The position numbers and the translations under genes were made by a program. Under the pieces are notes generated by a model, which had not been told where the DNA came from, searched no databases, and saw nothing but the letters and a program-made list of their open reading frames with translations. This document shows, in pieces, positions 27,018 to 34,697 of a stretch of 64,000 bases of DNA; the stretch's first letter is position 1; each line of letters opens with the position of its first letter. Source of the DNA: Flavobacteriaceae bacterium GF1 (GTDB lineage: Bacteria > Bacteroidota > Bacteroidia > Flavobacteriales > Flavobacteriaceae); assembly GCA_009797885.1 (NCBI GenBank), contig WNKP01000002.1, positions 62,001-126,000 of the forward strand. The letters are read 5' to 3'.

Positions 27018-27380
27018 TTAGGTCTTAGGATCGGCGTATTTTTTGATCAAGGTAAAGGTCATTTTTTGGACTTCATCACAAAGGCTCAAAATTCTGCCTA
27101 AATTATTTTTTTCAACGAATCCAAGTCTTTCTGAAATTTCCAATTGGGTTTTGAGTTCGTTGATTGAACCGTTTGATATTTCCAGAAAATTTCGGAACAC
27201 ATTTTTGGAACTTCTTCCCGCACCTTCAGCAATATTGCTCGGAATAGAGACAGTACTTCTGCGAATTTGACTGGTAAGCCCAAACTTTTTTTCACTGGGA
27301 AATATTGCGGTGGTTTTATACACCAATTCAACCGGTTTCATTGATTTTTGCCAAACAATAAGTTCTTCGTAGTTGTACAT
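27018..27380 (-). CDS. Four-helix bundle protein (23S rRNA intervening-sequence type, S23)
   Basis: A 120-residue protein with family motifs YEELIVWQKSM, FGLTSQIRRSTVSIPSNIAEGAGR and the C-terminal helices. This is the protein family first seen encoded in 23S rRNA intervening sequences. It also occurs scattered in Bacteroidota genomes, often within operons of unrelated function. Its role is unknown; relatives form pentamers. Here it interrupts the arginine operon between argE and argH. It is bordered by a TTAGAAGTT direct-repeat tract (26989-27020) on one side and a 7-bp tandem array (27393-27462) on the other, which suggests insertion as a unit. Confidence 0.88.
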   Translation of the reverse strand: MYNYEELIVWQKSMKPVELVYKTTAIFPSEKKFGLTSQIRRSTVSIPSNIAEGAGRSSKNVFRNFLEISNGSINELKTQLEISERLGFVEKNNLGRILSLCDEVQKMTFTLIKKYADPKT

Positions 27381-27392
27381 CTTTTAACTAAT

Positions 27393-27462
27393 AACCATCA
27401 ACCATCAACCATCAACCATCAACCATCAACCATCAACCATCAACCATTAACCATTAACTATT
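27393..27462. repeat. Tandem array of ten 7-bp units
   Basis: Seven AACCATC, two AACCATT and one AACTATT in a row, running into the argE-like stop codon at 27458-27460. The 7-bp period can slip during replication. Changes here would alter spacing between argE and the four-helix-bundle gene, not the proteins. A similar TTGACGG array lies at 33271-33300. Confidence 0.9.
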
Positions 27463-28534
27463 GACTCAATAAAAAGCCTCCCAAAATGGCAATATACAAT
27501 CCCACGGCCTCTTCAACCTCATGCACATAAATAAATTCGTCTGCGGAATGTGATCGGGGACTATGGCCAGGCCCCAGCTTTAGTGATTGACAACTCAATT
27601 CAGCCTGATCCGATAAGGTTGGTGAACCATAGGTTTCCCTTCCCAATGCAATTCCGGATTGGACCAAAGGATGGTCAATGGCTATGGAGGAACTGCTCAG
27701 GTTCAAGGAACGGGGCCTTAATTCACAGGGAGCCTCACGTTTTAGGATGTCATAAATCTCCTCATTGGAATAACAATCGTTCACCCGGGTATCGATTACC
27801 AAATCCACATGCGCCGGTACCACGTTATGCTGACTACCCGCTTCGATTTGGGTGACGGTCATTTTAACGGGACCCAAAACATCCGAGACCTTATCAAATT
27901 GGTAATTCTTGAACCATTCCAATACCTCAATGGCGTTGTAGATGGCATTGTTGGTATTGGGATGTGCGGCATGGGAAGGTGTTCCTTCCACTTTTCCTTC
28001 AAAAACCACCAATCCTTTTTCCGCTATGGCCAATTGCATTTGCGTGGGTTCACCCACTATGGCAACGTCAATTTCCGGAAGAATGGGCAATAGTGCTGAA
28101 ATACTCTTGTCGCCAGCATCCTCTTCCTCTGCCGTTGCACTCATGATGATGTTGTACTTCAAGTCCTCGCGCTCATAAAAATGTACAAAAGTGGCGAGGA
28201 GGGAACATAAGGCCCCACCTGCATCGTTACTGCCCAGACCATATAATTTTCCGTCTTCAATATGGGGATGGAAAGGGTCTTTGGTATAGGCGGAATTGGG
28301 CTTGACCGTATCGTGGTGGGAATTCAGCAATAGATTGGGCTTGTTTTCATCGTAATGCTTATTGAACGCATAGATGTTGTTATACTGGCGTTTGGTATCC
28401 ACCCCAAACTTTTTAAGCCAAACGTCGATAGCTTCTGCCGTTTCATCCTCTTCTTCGGAAAAAGAGGGGATGGAAATCAATTGCTGTAACAGACCCAAAG
28501 CTTCCTGGGCCAATGTTTCTTTGTCGATGGTCAT
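27458..28534 (-). CDS. argE: M20-family N-acyl-citrulline/ornithine deacylase (ArgE-like)
   Basis: A 358-residue zinc peptidase-fold enzyme. Metal-binding and catalytic motifs are LLLNSHHDTVKP, LGSNDAGGALCSLL and SATAEEEDAGDKS. In Bacteroidota, where carbamoylation precedes deacylation, this enzyme is expected to act on N-acetyl- or N-succinyl-citrulline and not on acetylornithine. It overlaps argB by 4 bp (ATGA), so translation is coupled. Whether the acyl group is acetyl or succinyl cannot be told from this gene. Confidence 0.88.
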   Translation of the reverse strand: MTIDKETLAQEALGLLQQLISIPSFSEEEDETAEAIDVWLKKFGVDTKRQYNNIYAFNKHYDENKPNLLLNSHHDTVKPNSAYTKDPFHPHIEDGKLYGLGSNDAGGALCSLLATFVHFYEREDLKYNIIMSATAEEEDAGDKSISALLPILPEIDVAIVGEPTQMQLAIAEKGLVVFEGKVEGTPSHAAHPNTNNAIYNAIEVLEWFKNYQFDKVSDVLGPVKMTVTQIEAGSQHNVVPAHVDLVIDTRVNDCYSNEEIYDILKREAPCELRPRSLNLSSSSIAIDHPLVQSGIALGRETYGSPTLSDQAELSCQSLKLGPGHSPRSHSADEFIYVHEVEEAVGLYIAILGGFLLSQ

Positions 28535-29310
28535 AAAACGAGACTTGTATAGTTTGTATTTTCTTTCTCAAATAATCCCAGATTACCAATTCGGACCTCT
28601 TTTGCCCCATGGCGTAGGGCATGGAAACAATTGTGTAATTTGGGAAGCATGCCGTGGGAAATCACTCCCTGTGAAACCAACTCCTTGTAGGAATGGGAAT
28701 CGATTTTTCCAATGATGGAACCTTTATCATTGACATCTTTCAAAACCCCATTCAACTCAAAGCAATAATACAATGTAGTTTCGAAAGTAGCACTTAATCC
28801 AATAGCGACCTCGGCAGCAATGGTATCTGCATTGGTATTCAGTAATTGCCCTTTTTGATTATGGGTCAGGGCACAAAATACAGGAGTCAACCTCTGTTTC
28901 AAAAGCGTCGTCAGTATTTTGGAATTGACGCCATCCACATCGCCCGCAAAACCATAGTCCACCTCCTTTACAGGGCGTTTGTGGGCTTGAATACTGTTGG
29001 CATCGGCTCCACTCATACCCAGGGCATTGACTTTTAAGTGTTGCAATTGGGCGACAATGGTTTTGTTGACCAATCCGCCATAGACCATCACGGCAACATC
29101 CAATGTGGCCTTATCGGTAATGCGCCTACCATTGGCCATTTTAGGTGCAATCCCCAATCTCTGTAACAACTCGGATGCTTTTTTGCCGCCTCCATGCACC
29201 AATATTTTATAGCCTTCCAAGCGTGCAAAATGTTCTAAAAACAGGGAAAGTGCTTCATGGTCTTCAATGATGTTACCGCCAATTTTTACTATGGATAGGG
29301 TTTCTGTCAT
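28531..29310 (-). CDS. argB: N-acetylglutamate (N-acyl-glutamate) kinase
   Basis: A 259-residue amino-acid kinase. The phosphate-binding N-terminus is VKIGGNIIED, the substrate loop YKILVHGGGKKASELLQRLG, then LNTNADTIAAEVAIGL and the nucleotide region. It phosphorylates the acyl-glutamate gamma-carboxyl. The N-terminal regulatory helix found in arginine-inhibited hexameric enzymes is absent, so feedback inhibition of this step by arginine is unlikely. It lies 1 bp after the SDR gene and overlaps argE. Confidence 0.92.
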   Translation of the reverse strand: MTETLSIVKIGGNIIEDHEALSLFLEHFARLEGYKILVHGGGKKASELLQRLGIAPKMANGRRITDKATLDVAVMVYGGLVNKTIVAQLQHLKVNALGMSGADANSIQAHKRPVKEVDYGFAGDVDGVNSKILTTLLKQRLTPVFCALTHNQKGQLLNTNADTIAAEVAIGLSATFETTLYYCFELNGVLKDVNDKGSIIGKIDSHSYKELVSQGVISHGMLPKLHNCFHALRHGAKEVRIGNLGLFEKENTNYTSLVL

Positions 29311-29311
29311 C

Positions 29312-30067
29312 TTAGGTGTTTAAAATTCCGCCATCAATGGTCATTGCCGTTCCCGTTATCCAGGAAGCATCTTCCGATATTAGAAATAAGGCCAGTTTGG
29401 CCACATCTTCCGGGGTGCCCAGTCTTTTCAACAATGTGGCGTTGGCAGCATTTTCAACAGCAGTTTTGGGGTCCTCAAAAGCCTTTGCCGAATCCCAGAT
29501 CAATGGGGTGTCAACAGGGCCGGGGCATAACGCATTCACCCTGATCTCGGGGGCGTATTCAACGGCCATTTGACGCATTAAGGCAAGTGTTGCCCCTTTT
29601 GAGGCACAATAGGCAGGATGATTGGGAAAACTCTTGAACGCCGCAATGGACGAATTGATGAGGATGGTACCGCCCCTATCTTTTTTTAGCTGGGGAATGG
29701 CATATTTTGAGATATAGAAGATGGAGCTTAGATTGACATCCAATGTTTTTTTCCATTCCGAAATAGGGAGGTCCACGACACTGCCCAATCCCAACATCCC
29801 TGCATTCAACGAGAGTACATCCAAACGACCAAAGGTGCTTAGGGCTTTGTCGACGAGTTTTTTGTTATCCTCAACATTGCCTACGTCCCCTGGTACAAAT
29901 ACAGTTCCAGGGAGTTCTTCCTCAAGGGTTTGGCCCCTTTCCTCATTACGGCCGGAAAGGACAAGTCTGCCTCCTTCTTTATAAAAGGCTCTGGCAATGG
30001 CTTTTCCCATTCCGCTTGTTGCTCCGGTAACGATACAGACCTTGTCCTTTAGTTTGATTTCCCCCAT
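29312..30067 (-). CDS. SDR-family oxidoreductase inside the arginine operon
   Basis: A 251-residue classical short-chain dehydrogenase: nucleotide motif VTGATSGMGKAIARA, LSLNAGMLG, catalytic Ser in LINSSIAAF and Tyr/Lys in AYCASKGATL, then CPGPVDTP. The C-terminal MTIDGGI is standard. The substrate is unknown and no arginine-pathway step needs it, so it is either an operon passenger or has a side role. It sits directly between argF' and argB with essentially no spacing. Confidence 0.88.
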   Translation of the reverse strand: MGEIKLKDKVCIVTGATSGMGKAIARAFYKEGGRLVLSGRNEERGQTLEEELPGTVFVPGDVGNVEDNKKLVDKALSTFGRLDVLSLNAGMLGLGSVVDLPISEWKKTLDVNLSSIFYISKYAIPQLKKDRGGTILINSSIAAFKSFPNHPAYCASKGATLALMRQMAVEYAPEIRVNALCPGPVDTPLIWDSAKAFEDPKTAVENAANATLLKRLGTPEDVAKLALFLISEDASWITGTAMTIDGGILNT

Positions 30068-31006
30068 TTAAAATGCCTCCAATATTCGCTTTAAGACCAA
30101 CTGTGCGGCAAAAGTCCTATTGTTTGCCTGTTCAATGACCAAACTTTGGTCACTGTCCAGTACCGCATCTTCCATGACCATATTTCGTCTCACGGGCAGA
30201 CAATGCATAAAGTGGGCCTTGCCCAACTTTTCCTTGGTCATTTTCCAACTTTTGTCCACATGTAGGACCTTGCCATAGTCCGAATAGCTACTCCAGTTTT
30301 TTACATAGACAAAGTTCGCATTTTTAAGGGCGATTTGTTGGTCATGCACAATTTGACAGCCTTCTGTGATTTTTGGGTTCAAATCGTACCCTTCTGGATT
30401 TGTGATCACAAATTCCGCATCCTGGAGTTTCATCATTTCCACAAAGGAATTGGCTACGGCGTGGGGCAGCGCCCGGGGGTGTGGTGCCCAGGACAAGACC
30501 ACTTTGGGCCGTTCCATTTTTTTATGTTCCTGAATGGTGATGGCATCTGCCAGGGCTTGCAAGGGATGGGCCGTTGAGCTTTCCATATTGACCACGGGAA
30601 TATGGGCGTACTTCACAAAACCTTGCAGTACTTCTTCCTTTTCGTCTTTTTCCTTATCCTCCAAACTTGCAAATGCCCGTATGGCAATAATATCACAGTA
30701 TTGGGACACCACCTGGGCCGCTTCCTTGATGTGTTCCGCTTTTCCCGCGTCCATGACCACCCCATGTTCAAATTCCAGTTGCCAACCCTCGTTTCCGAAG
30801 TTCATGACCATTACGTCCATTCCCAAATGCTGGGCCGCCTTTTGGGTACTCAGTCGGGTACGTAGGCTGTTGTTGAAAAAGAGCAGGCAAATGGTCTTTC
30901 TTTTGCCCAGATTTTCAAACGCATATGGATTGGTTTTTAATGTCAGGGCCTCTTGCACCCCTTGTCGCAAATTGCCTAAATCCTGTATGGACAGATAGTT
31001 TTTCAT
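30068..31006 (-). CDS. argF': N-acetyl/N-succinyl-L-ornithine carbamoyltransferase
   Basis: A 312-residue transcarbamylase of the acyl-ornithine branch, making N-acyl-citrulline from acyl-ornithine and carbamoyl phosphate. The carbamoyl-phosphate loop reads NNSLRTRLST in place of the usual STRTR. Conserved elements are AHPLQALADAITI, WAPHPRALPHAVANSF and HCLPVRRNMV. In characterised enzymes one loop residue (Glu in the Xanthomonas acetyl enzyme, Pro in the Bacteroides succinyl enzyme, as I recall) sets acyl preference. The matching place here, MDAGKAEH, shows Ala, so the substrate stays open. The downstream gene begins at the next base. Confidence 0.9.
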   Translation of the reverse strand: MKNYLSIQDLGNLRQGVQEALTLKTNPYAFENLGKRKTICLLFFNNSLRTRLSTQKAAQHLGMDVMVMNFGNEGWQLEFEHGVVMDAGKAEHIKEAAQVVSQYCDIIAIRAFASLEDKEKDEKEEVLQGFVKYAHIPVVNMESSTAHPLQALADAITIQEHKKMERPKVVLSWAPHPRALPHAVANSFVEMMKLQDAEFVITNPEGYDLNPKITEGCQIVHDQQIALKNANFVYVKNWSSYSDYGKVLHVDKSWKMTKEKLGKAHFMHCLPVRRNMVMEDAVLDSDQSLVIEQANNRTFAAQLVLKRILEAF

Positions 31007-31013
31007 TCTTGCT

Positions 31014-31174
31014 TTTTTGTCATTCCTGCCTTCCCTTCGACTACCCGCCCGCTAGTAGCATTCAGGCGGGCGCTCAGGGCGATAGCAAGGAATTCATTTT
31101 ACTTGTTCATTTTCTTTGCCATGTTTTCCTCTTGCCATGCTCGTCAGAGATCATGGAAAACGAATTAGAGGAAA
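31014..31174. repeat. Composite REP-like region between argF' and argD
   Basis: The left part starts TTTTGTCATTCCTGCC, like the REPIN at 15071. It continues with the CCCTTCGACTA core (31033-31043), interrupted by a 27-bp hairpin (CCCGCC, 15 bp, GGCGGG; 31044-31070), and then CGCTCAGGGCGA. The right part is a separate cruciform: TTTCCTCT (31125-31132) and CCATG (31135-31139) pair with CATGG (31152-31156) and AGAGGAAA (31167-31174). No gene is in the 208-bp gap. Confidence 0.6.
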
Positions 31175-31214
31175 GGGCACTTTACCAAAAGCTTTTTTCC
31201 TAAACCCTGCGAAC

Positions 31215-32366
31215 TCAAGACGAGTTCAATTCTGCGTTAAGCCCCTCAAAGAATCGATTTATTTGATTTTTTGTGATGTTCAATGCGGGCAAAAACCGCA
31301 ATAGTTTTTTATTGGCGGAACCGCCCGTAAACATATGTTGGTTGTAAATTAGGTTTTTTCGAAGTTGACCGACTTCAAAGTCAAATTCCAGTCCCAACAT
31401 CAATCCCCGGCCCTTTACCTTTTTTAGGGTTGGAATTTCTTTTGCCTTTGTTTTGAAGTAGGTTTCCAATTGCAGTGCGTTTTCCATAAGGTTTTCCCGT
31501 TCGAGGACTTCCAAAACCGAAAGTGTTGCCACGCAGGCCAAATGGTTACCGCCAAAGGTGGTGCCCAATAACCCGTAGGAGGGTTCAAAGGAATTGTGGA
31601 TCAACACGCCACCAACGGGAAAGCCATTGCCCATGCCCTTGGCAATGGAAATGATATCCGGACGGTCGCTGGGCGAAGTCGAAGGGACATGGTGTTGGAA
31701 AGCGAAGAATTTTCCACTTCGTCCAAAGCCCGATTGAACTTCGTCCGCAATGAGTACTACTTGATATTGGTTGCACTTTGCAGCCACGAATTGATAAAAT
31801 TCCGTAGTGGGCTCATCCAATCCGCCAACACCTTGAATGGCTTCCAGGATCACGGCACAGTGTTCCTTTTGGGCAATACATTTTTCAAAGGCCCCAAAAT
31901 CATTCAAGGGGAGAAAATCAACTTGCTGTTGTTGATTCAGCGGTGCGTTTATTTTGGGATTATCGGTCGTTGCCACCGCAGCGGAGGTCCTCCCATGAAA
32001 ACTGTTCCTAAAGGCAATGACCTTGGCTTTTCCAGTGTGGAAGGAGGCCATTTTCAGGGCATTTTCATTGGCTTCGGCCCCAGAATTGCAAAGAAATAAC
32101 TGGTAATCCCTACACCCGGAAAGTTCCCCCAACTTTTCACTTAATTTGAGTTGGAGCGGATTTTGTATGGAGTTGCTGTAAAAAGCCATCTTTTGCAATT
32201 GCTCGGTCAACTGTTTTACATAATGGGGATGGGAATGCCCAATGGAAATCACGGCATGGCCCCCATAAAAATCGAGATAGGTATCCCCTTTATCATCGGT
32301 AACTTCAATTCCTTTTGCGGAAACAGGGGTTACATTATAAAGCGGGTATACATCGAATAATTTCAT
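31215..32366 (-). CDS. argD: Acyl-ornithine aminotransferase
   Basis: A 383-residue class III PLP aminotransferase converting N-acyl-glutamate semialdehyde to N-acyl-ornithine. Motifs are YLDFYGGHAVISIGHSHPHYV, FCNSGAEANENALKMA, VILEAIQGVGG, LIADEVQSGFGRSGKFFAFQHH and the PLP lysine in DIISIAKGMGNGFPVGG. The conserved run from AFQHH to PDIISIAKG is broken by an extra VPSTSPSDR. This matches a repeat of the CCCTTCGAC family at 31665-31688, inserted in frame. The frame stays open, so the enzyme is probably active. Confidence 0.93.
   Translation of the reverse strand: MKLFDVYPLYNVTPVSAKGIEVTDDKGDTYLDFYGGHAVISIGHSHPHYVKQLTEQLQKMAFYSNSIQNPLQLKLSEKLGELSGCRDYQLFLCNSGAEANENALKMASFHTGKAKVIAFRNSFHGRTSAAVATTDNPKINAPLNQQQQVDFLPLNDFGAFEKCIAQKEHCAVILEAIQGVGGLDEPTTEFYQFVAAKCNQYQVVLIADEVQSGFGRSGKFFAFQHHVPSTSPSDRPDIISIAKGMGNGFPVGGVLIHNSFEPSYGLLGTTFGGNHLACVATLSVLEVLERENLMENALQLETYFKTKAKEIPTLKKVKGRGLMLGLEFDFEVGQLRKNLIYNQHMFTGGSANKKLLRFLPALNITKNQINRFFEGLNAELNSS
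31665..31688. repeat. REP-family fragment inserted in frame within argD
   Basis: 24 bp with ends GTC...GAC. Read on the minus strand it contains CCCTTCGACTTCGCCCAG, the same core as at 31033 (CCCTTCGACTA, then CGCTCAG after the nested hairpin). It encodes the extra Pro-Ser-Thr-Ser-Pro-Ser piece in ArgD. Confidence 0.6.
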
Positions 32367-32456
32367 ATTATCGCGCTTTTGGTCATTTTAAATGAATGTG
32401 GACTATTTGGATTTCCCCTCCACGGGTTCAAAATGACATTCCGTTTTTAAGGTTAA

Positions 32457-33257
32457 CTACAATTGTCTTTCTTTAATTCGATTGATCTTCTCAAAAGAGG
32501 TCACTATTCCACGGATCAAGGAGGAGCTCAATCCTTGATGCTCCATTTCGTTCAAACCTTCGATAGTACACCCTTTTGGAGTGGTCACCTTATCAATTTC
32601 CTCTTCGGGATGGCTACCGGATTCAATCAGTAAACTTGCGGCACCGTTACAGGTATGCATGGCCAATTCCTGGGCTTCCCTGGCATCAAATCCCAATTGG
32701 ATGGCCCCCTGGGTGGTAGCGCGAATCAAACGCATCCAAAAAGCGATGCCACTGGCACAGATTACCGTGGCCGCCTGCATTTGCTCTTCAGGGATTTCCA
32801 AGGAATGCCCCATCCGGTTAAAAATGGCCTTGGCCAAATCGACCCGTTTTTTCCCGAGATCATTCGCACATAGACAGGTCATACTTTTTCCCACCGAAAT
32901 TGCTGTGTTGGGCATGCTCCTGATGATAAAGCGGTCGGTACCGATAATGGACTCCATTCGCTGGATACTGAAGCCTGTTATGGTACTGATGACCACATGG
33001 TTTTCGCCCAATAGATCCTTGACATCGTCCAAAATGGCTTCAAAATGACCGGGCTGCACGGCAAAAATGAGAATGTCCGAATGTTGAACGGCTTCCCGAT
33101 TGTCCGATGTTACGGTCACGTTACCATACTTTTCAAAATCCTTGATTTCCGAAATGTTCCTTTTGGTGAGGTACATGGTCGTTGCGCCATTGCTGTGCAG
33201 CACCCCTTTTGCTATGGACAATCCCAAATTACCTGCTCCTATAATGGCTATTTTCAT
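32457..33257 (-). CDS. proC: Pyrroline-5-carboxylate reductase
   Basis: A 266-residue NAD(P)-dependent enzyme of proline synthesis. The Rossmann start is MKIAIIGAGNLGLSIAKGV, followed by FAVQPGHFEAIL, RSMPNTAISVG and the C-terminal helices with TTPKGCTIEGLNEMEHQG. Placement of proC within the arginine operon is usual for this gene cluster in Bacteroidota and links the two glutamate-derived pathways. A 7-bp tandem tract lies just upstream of its start. Confidence 0.93.
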   Translation of the reverse strand: MKIAIIGAGNLGLSIAKGVLHSNGATTMYLTKRNISEIKDFEKYGNVTVTSDNREAVQHSDILIFAVQPGHFEAILDDVKDLLGENHVVISTITGFSIQRMESIIGTDRFIIRSMPNTAISVGKSMTCLCANDLGKKRVDLAKAIFNRMGHSLEIPEEQMQAATVICASGIAFWMRLIRATTQGAIQLGFDAREAQELAMHTCNGAASLLIESGSHPEEEIDKVTTPKGCTIEGLNEMEHQGLSSSLIRGIVTSFEKINRIKERQL

Positions 33258-33270
33258 ATCTGAATATTTG

Positions 33271-33300
33271 TTGACGGTTGACGGTTGACGGTTAATGGTT
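33271..33300. repeat. Short tandem 7-bp tract upstream of proC
   Basis: Three TTGACGG units, then TTAATGG and TT. It lies between the end of the VOC gene, which it overlaps, and the proC start. It is the reverse-strand counterpart in style of the AACCATC array at 27393. Confidence 0.75.
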
Positions 33301-33720
33301 GTTTTGGTTTTCTATATTGCCATGGTTTGAATCGCTTGGTTCCAGTAAGTCCCAAAGATTTCCATATAAATCTTCAAAGACGGCAACTGTGCCATAGGGT
33401 TCTTTTTGGGGTTTCCTAACAAACGTTACCCCTTTTTCGAGCATTGCCGTATAGTCTCTCTGGAAATCGTCCGTAAAAAGAAAAAGGAATACCCTTCCCC
33501 CGGTTTGATTGCCTATGCTGAGCGATTGTTTTTCAGTATCGGCCTTTGCCAATACCAGCGAGCTTTCCCTGGCCCCTGGCGGAGCAACCACAACCCATCT
33601 TTTTTCTTCACTGAGCTTGGTGTCCTCCACCAATTTGAAGTTTAGCTTTTTGGTGTAGAATCGGATCGCTTCATCATAATCGTTCACTACCAACGCGATA
33701 TGTGCAATCTTTTGTTTCAT
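33292..33720 (-). CDS. VOC-superfamily (glyoxalase-like) protein
   Basis: A 142-residue protein with two beta-alpha-beta-beta-beta modules: KIAHIALVVNDYDEAIRFYTKKLNFKLVED and then GRVFLFLFTDDFQRDYTAMLEKGVTFVRKPQKEPYGTVAVFEDLYGNLWDLLEP. His and Glu typical of the metal site are present (IAHIALV, LWDLLEP). The substrate is unknown. It starts 2 bp after the argC stop, so it is part of the operon, and like the SDR it has no clear place in the pathway. Confidence 0.85.
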   Translation of the reverse strand: MKQKIAHIALVVNDYDEAIRFYTKKLNFKLVEDTKLSEEKRWVVVAPPGARESSLVLAKADTEKQSLSIGNQTGGRVFLFLFTDDFQRDYTAMLEKGVTFVRKPQKEPYGTVAVFEDLYGNLWDLLEPSDSNHGNIENQNNH

Positions 33721-33722
33721 TG

Positions 33723-34697
33723 TTAAAATGTGCTGGCCTTTAGTTGTAATCCCAAATCCTCTTCCAGACCAAAGATCAAGTTCATATTCTGTACCGCTTG
33801 CCCCGATGCGCCTTTCAACAAATTATCAATTGCCGAACTTATCAATAGGACATCCTCATGTTTGTGGACGTGGATGTGGCAATTATTGGTGTTGACCACC
33901 TGTTTCAAGTGAATGGGTTCCTGGGAAACATGGGTGAATTTTGCTTTGCTGTAATACCTGGTGTATAATTTTTGTGCTTCTTTCTGGCTTCCATTAAAAT
34001 GGGTGTAGGCGGTTGCAAATATGCCCCGGGAAAAATTTCCACGTTGCGGGAGAAAATAGAGCTTCCCCAGTTCGTTTCCGAAGGAATACAGACTTTCCCC
34101 AATCTCACCCAAGTGCTGGTGGGTAAAGGGTTTGTACCAACTTATATTGTTATTGCGCCAACTGAAATGGGTTGTTTCCGAAGGTTTGATGCCGGCTCCC
34201 GTACTTCCGGTGATTGCATTGATATGGACTTCATTGTGTAATAATCCTTTCTTGGCCAGTGGCAATAATGCCAATTGAACAGCGGTGGCAAAACATCCGG
34301 GATTAGCGATGGCATTTGCACTTTCAATGGCATCCTTGTTTAATTCGGGCAGCCCGTACACAAAGGTATTGTCCTGAAAAGTGGCGTCGTTTTGCAATCG
34401 AAAATCATTGCTTAAATCGATGATCTTTGTCCCGTTGGAAAATTGATGGTTCAATAGGAACCTGGATGAATTTCCATGTCCCAAACAGAGGAACACCACA
34501 TCCACACCGGAATTTATGTTCTTTGTGAAATGAAGTTCCGTTTGTCCCAATAGATCGGGATGTGCCGATGCAATGGGTTTGCCGGCCTTGGTGGTACTGA
34601 AGACAAAGTCAATTTCAATTGCAGGGTGATTCAGTAAAATTCGGATCAATTCCCCTCCGGTGTAACCTGAACCTCCTATGATACCTGCTTTAATCAT
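33723..34697 (-). CDS. argC: N-acyl-gamma-glutamyl-phosphate reductase
   Basis: A 324-residue enzyme reducing acyl-glutamyl phosphate to the semialdehyde. The NADP-binding start is KAGIIGGSGYTGGELIRIL, and the catalytic Cys is in NPGCFATAVQLALLPL. ITGSTGAGIKPSETTHF and the QHLGEIG helix follow. It overlaps argG by 8 bp. Confidence 0.94.
   Translation of the reverse strand: MIKAGIIGGSGYTGGELIRILLNHPAIEIDFVFSTTKAGKPIASAHPDLLGQTELHFTKNINSGVDVVFLCLGHGNSSRFLLNHQFSNGTKIIDLSNDFRLQNDATFQDNTFVYGLPELNKDAIESANAIANPGCFATAVQLALLPLAKKGLLHNEVHINAITGSTGAGIKPSETTHFSWRNNNISWYKPFTHQHLGEIGESLYSFGNELGKLYFLPQRGNFSRGIFATAYTHFNGSQKEAQKLYTRYYSKAKFTHVSQEPIHLKQVVNTNNCHIHVHKHEDVLLISSAIDNLLKGASGQAVQNMNLIFGLEEDLGLQLKASTF

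Noticed and set aside
27381-27462. CRISPR-like array
   Set aside because: The 7-bp units are contiguous without spacers, so it is a simple tandem repeat.
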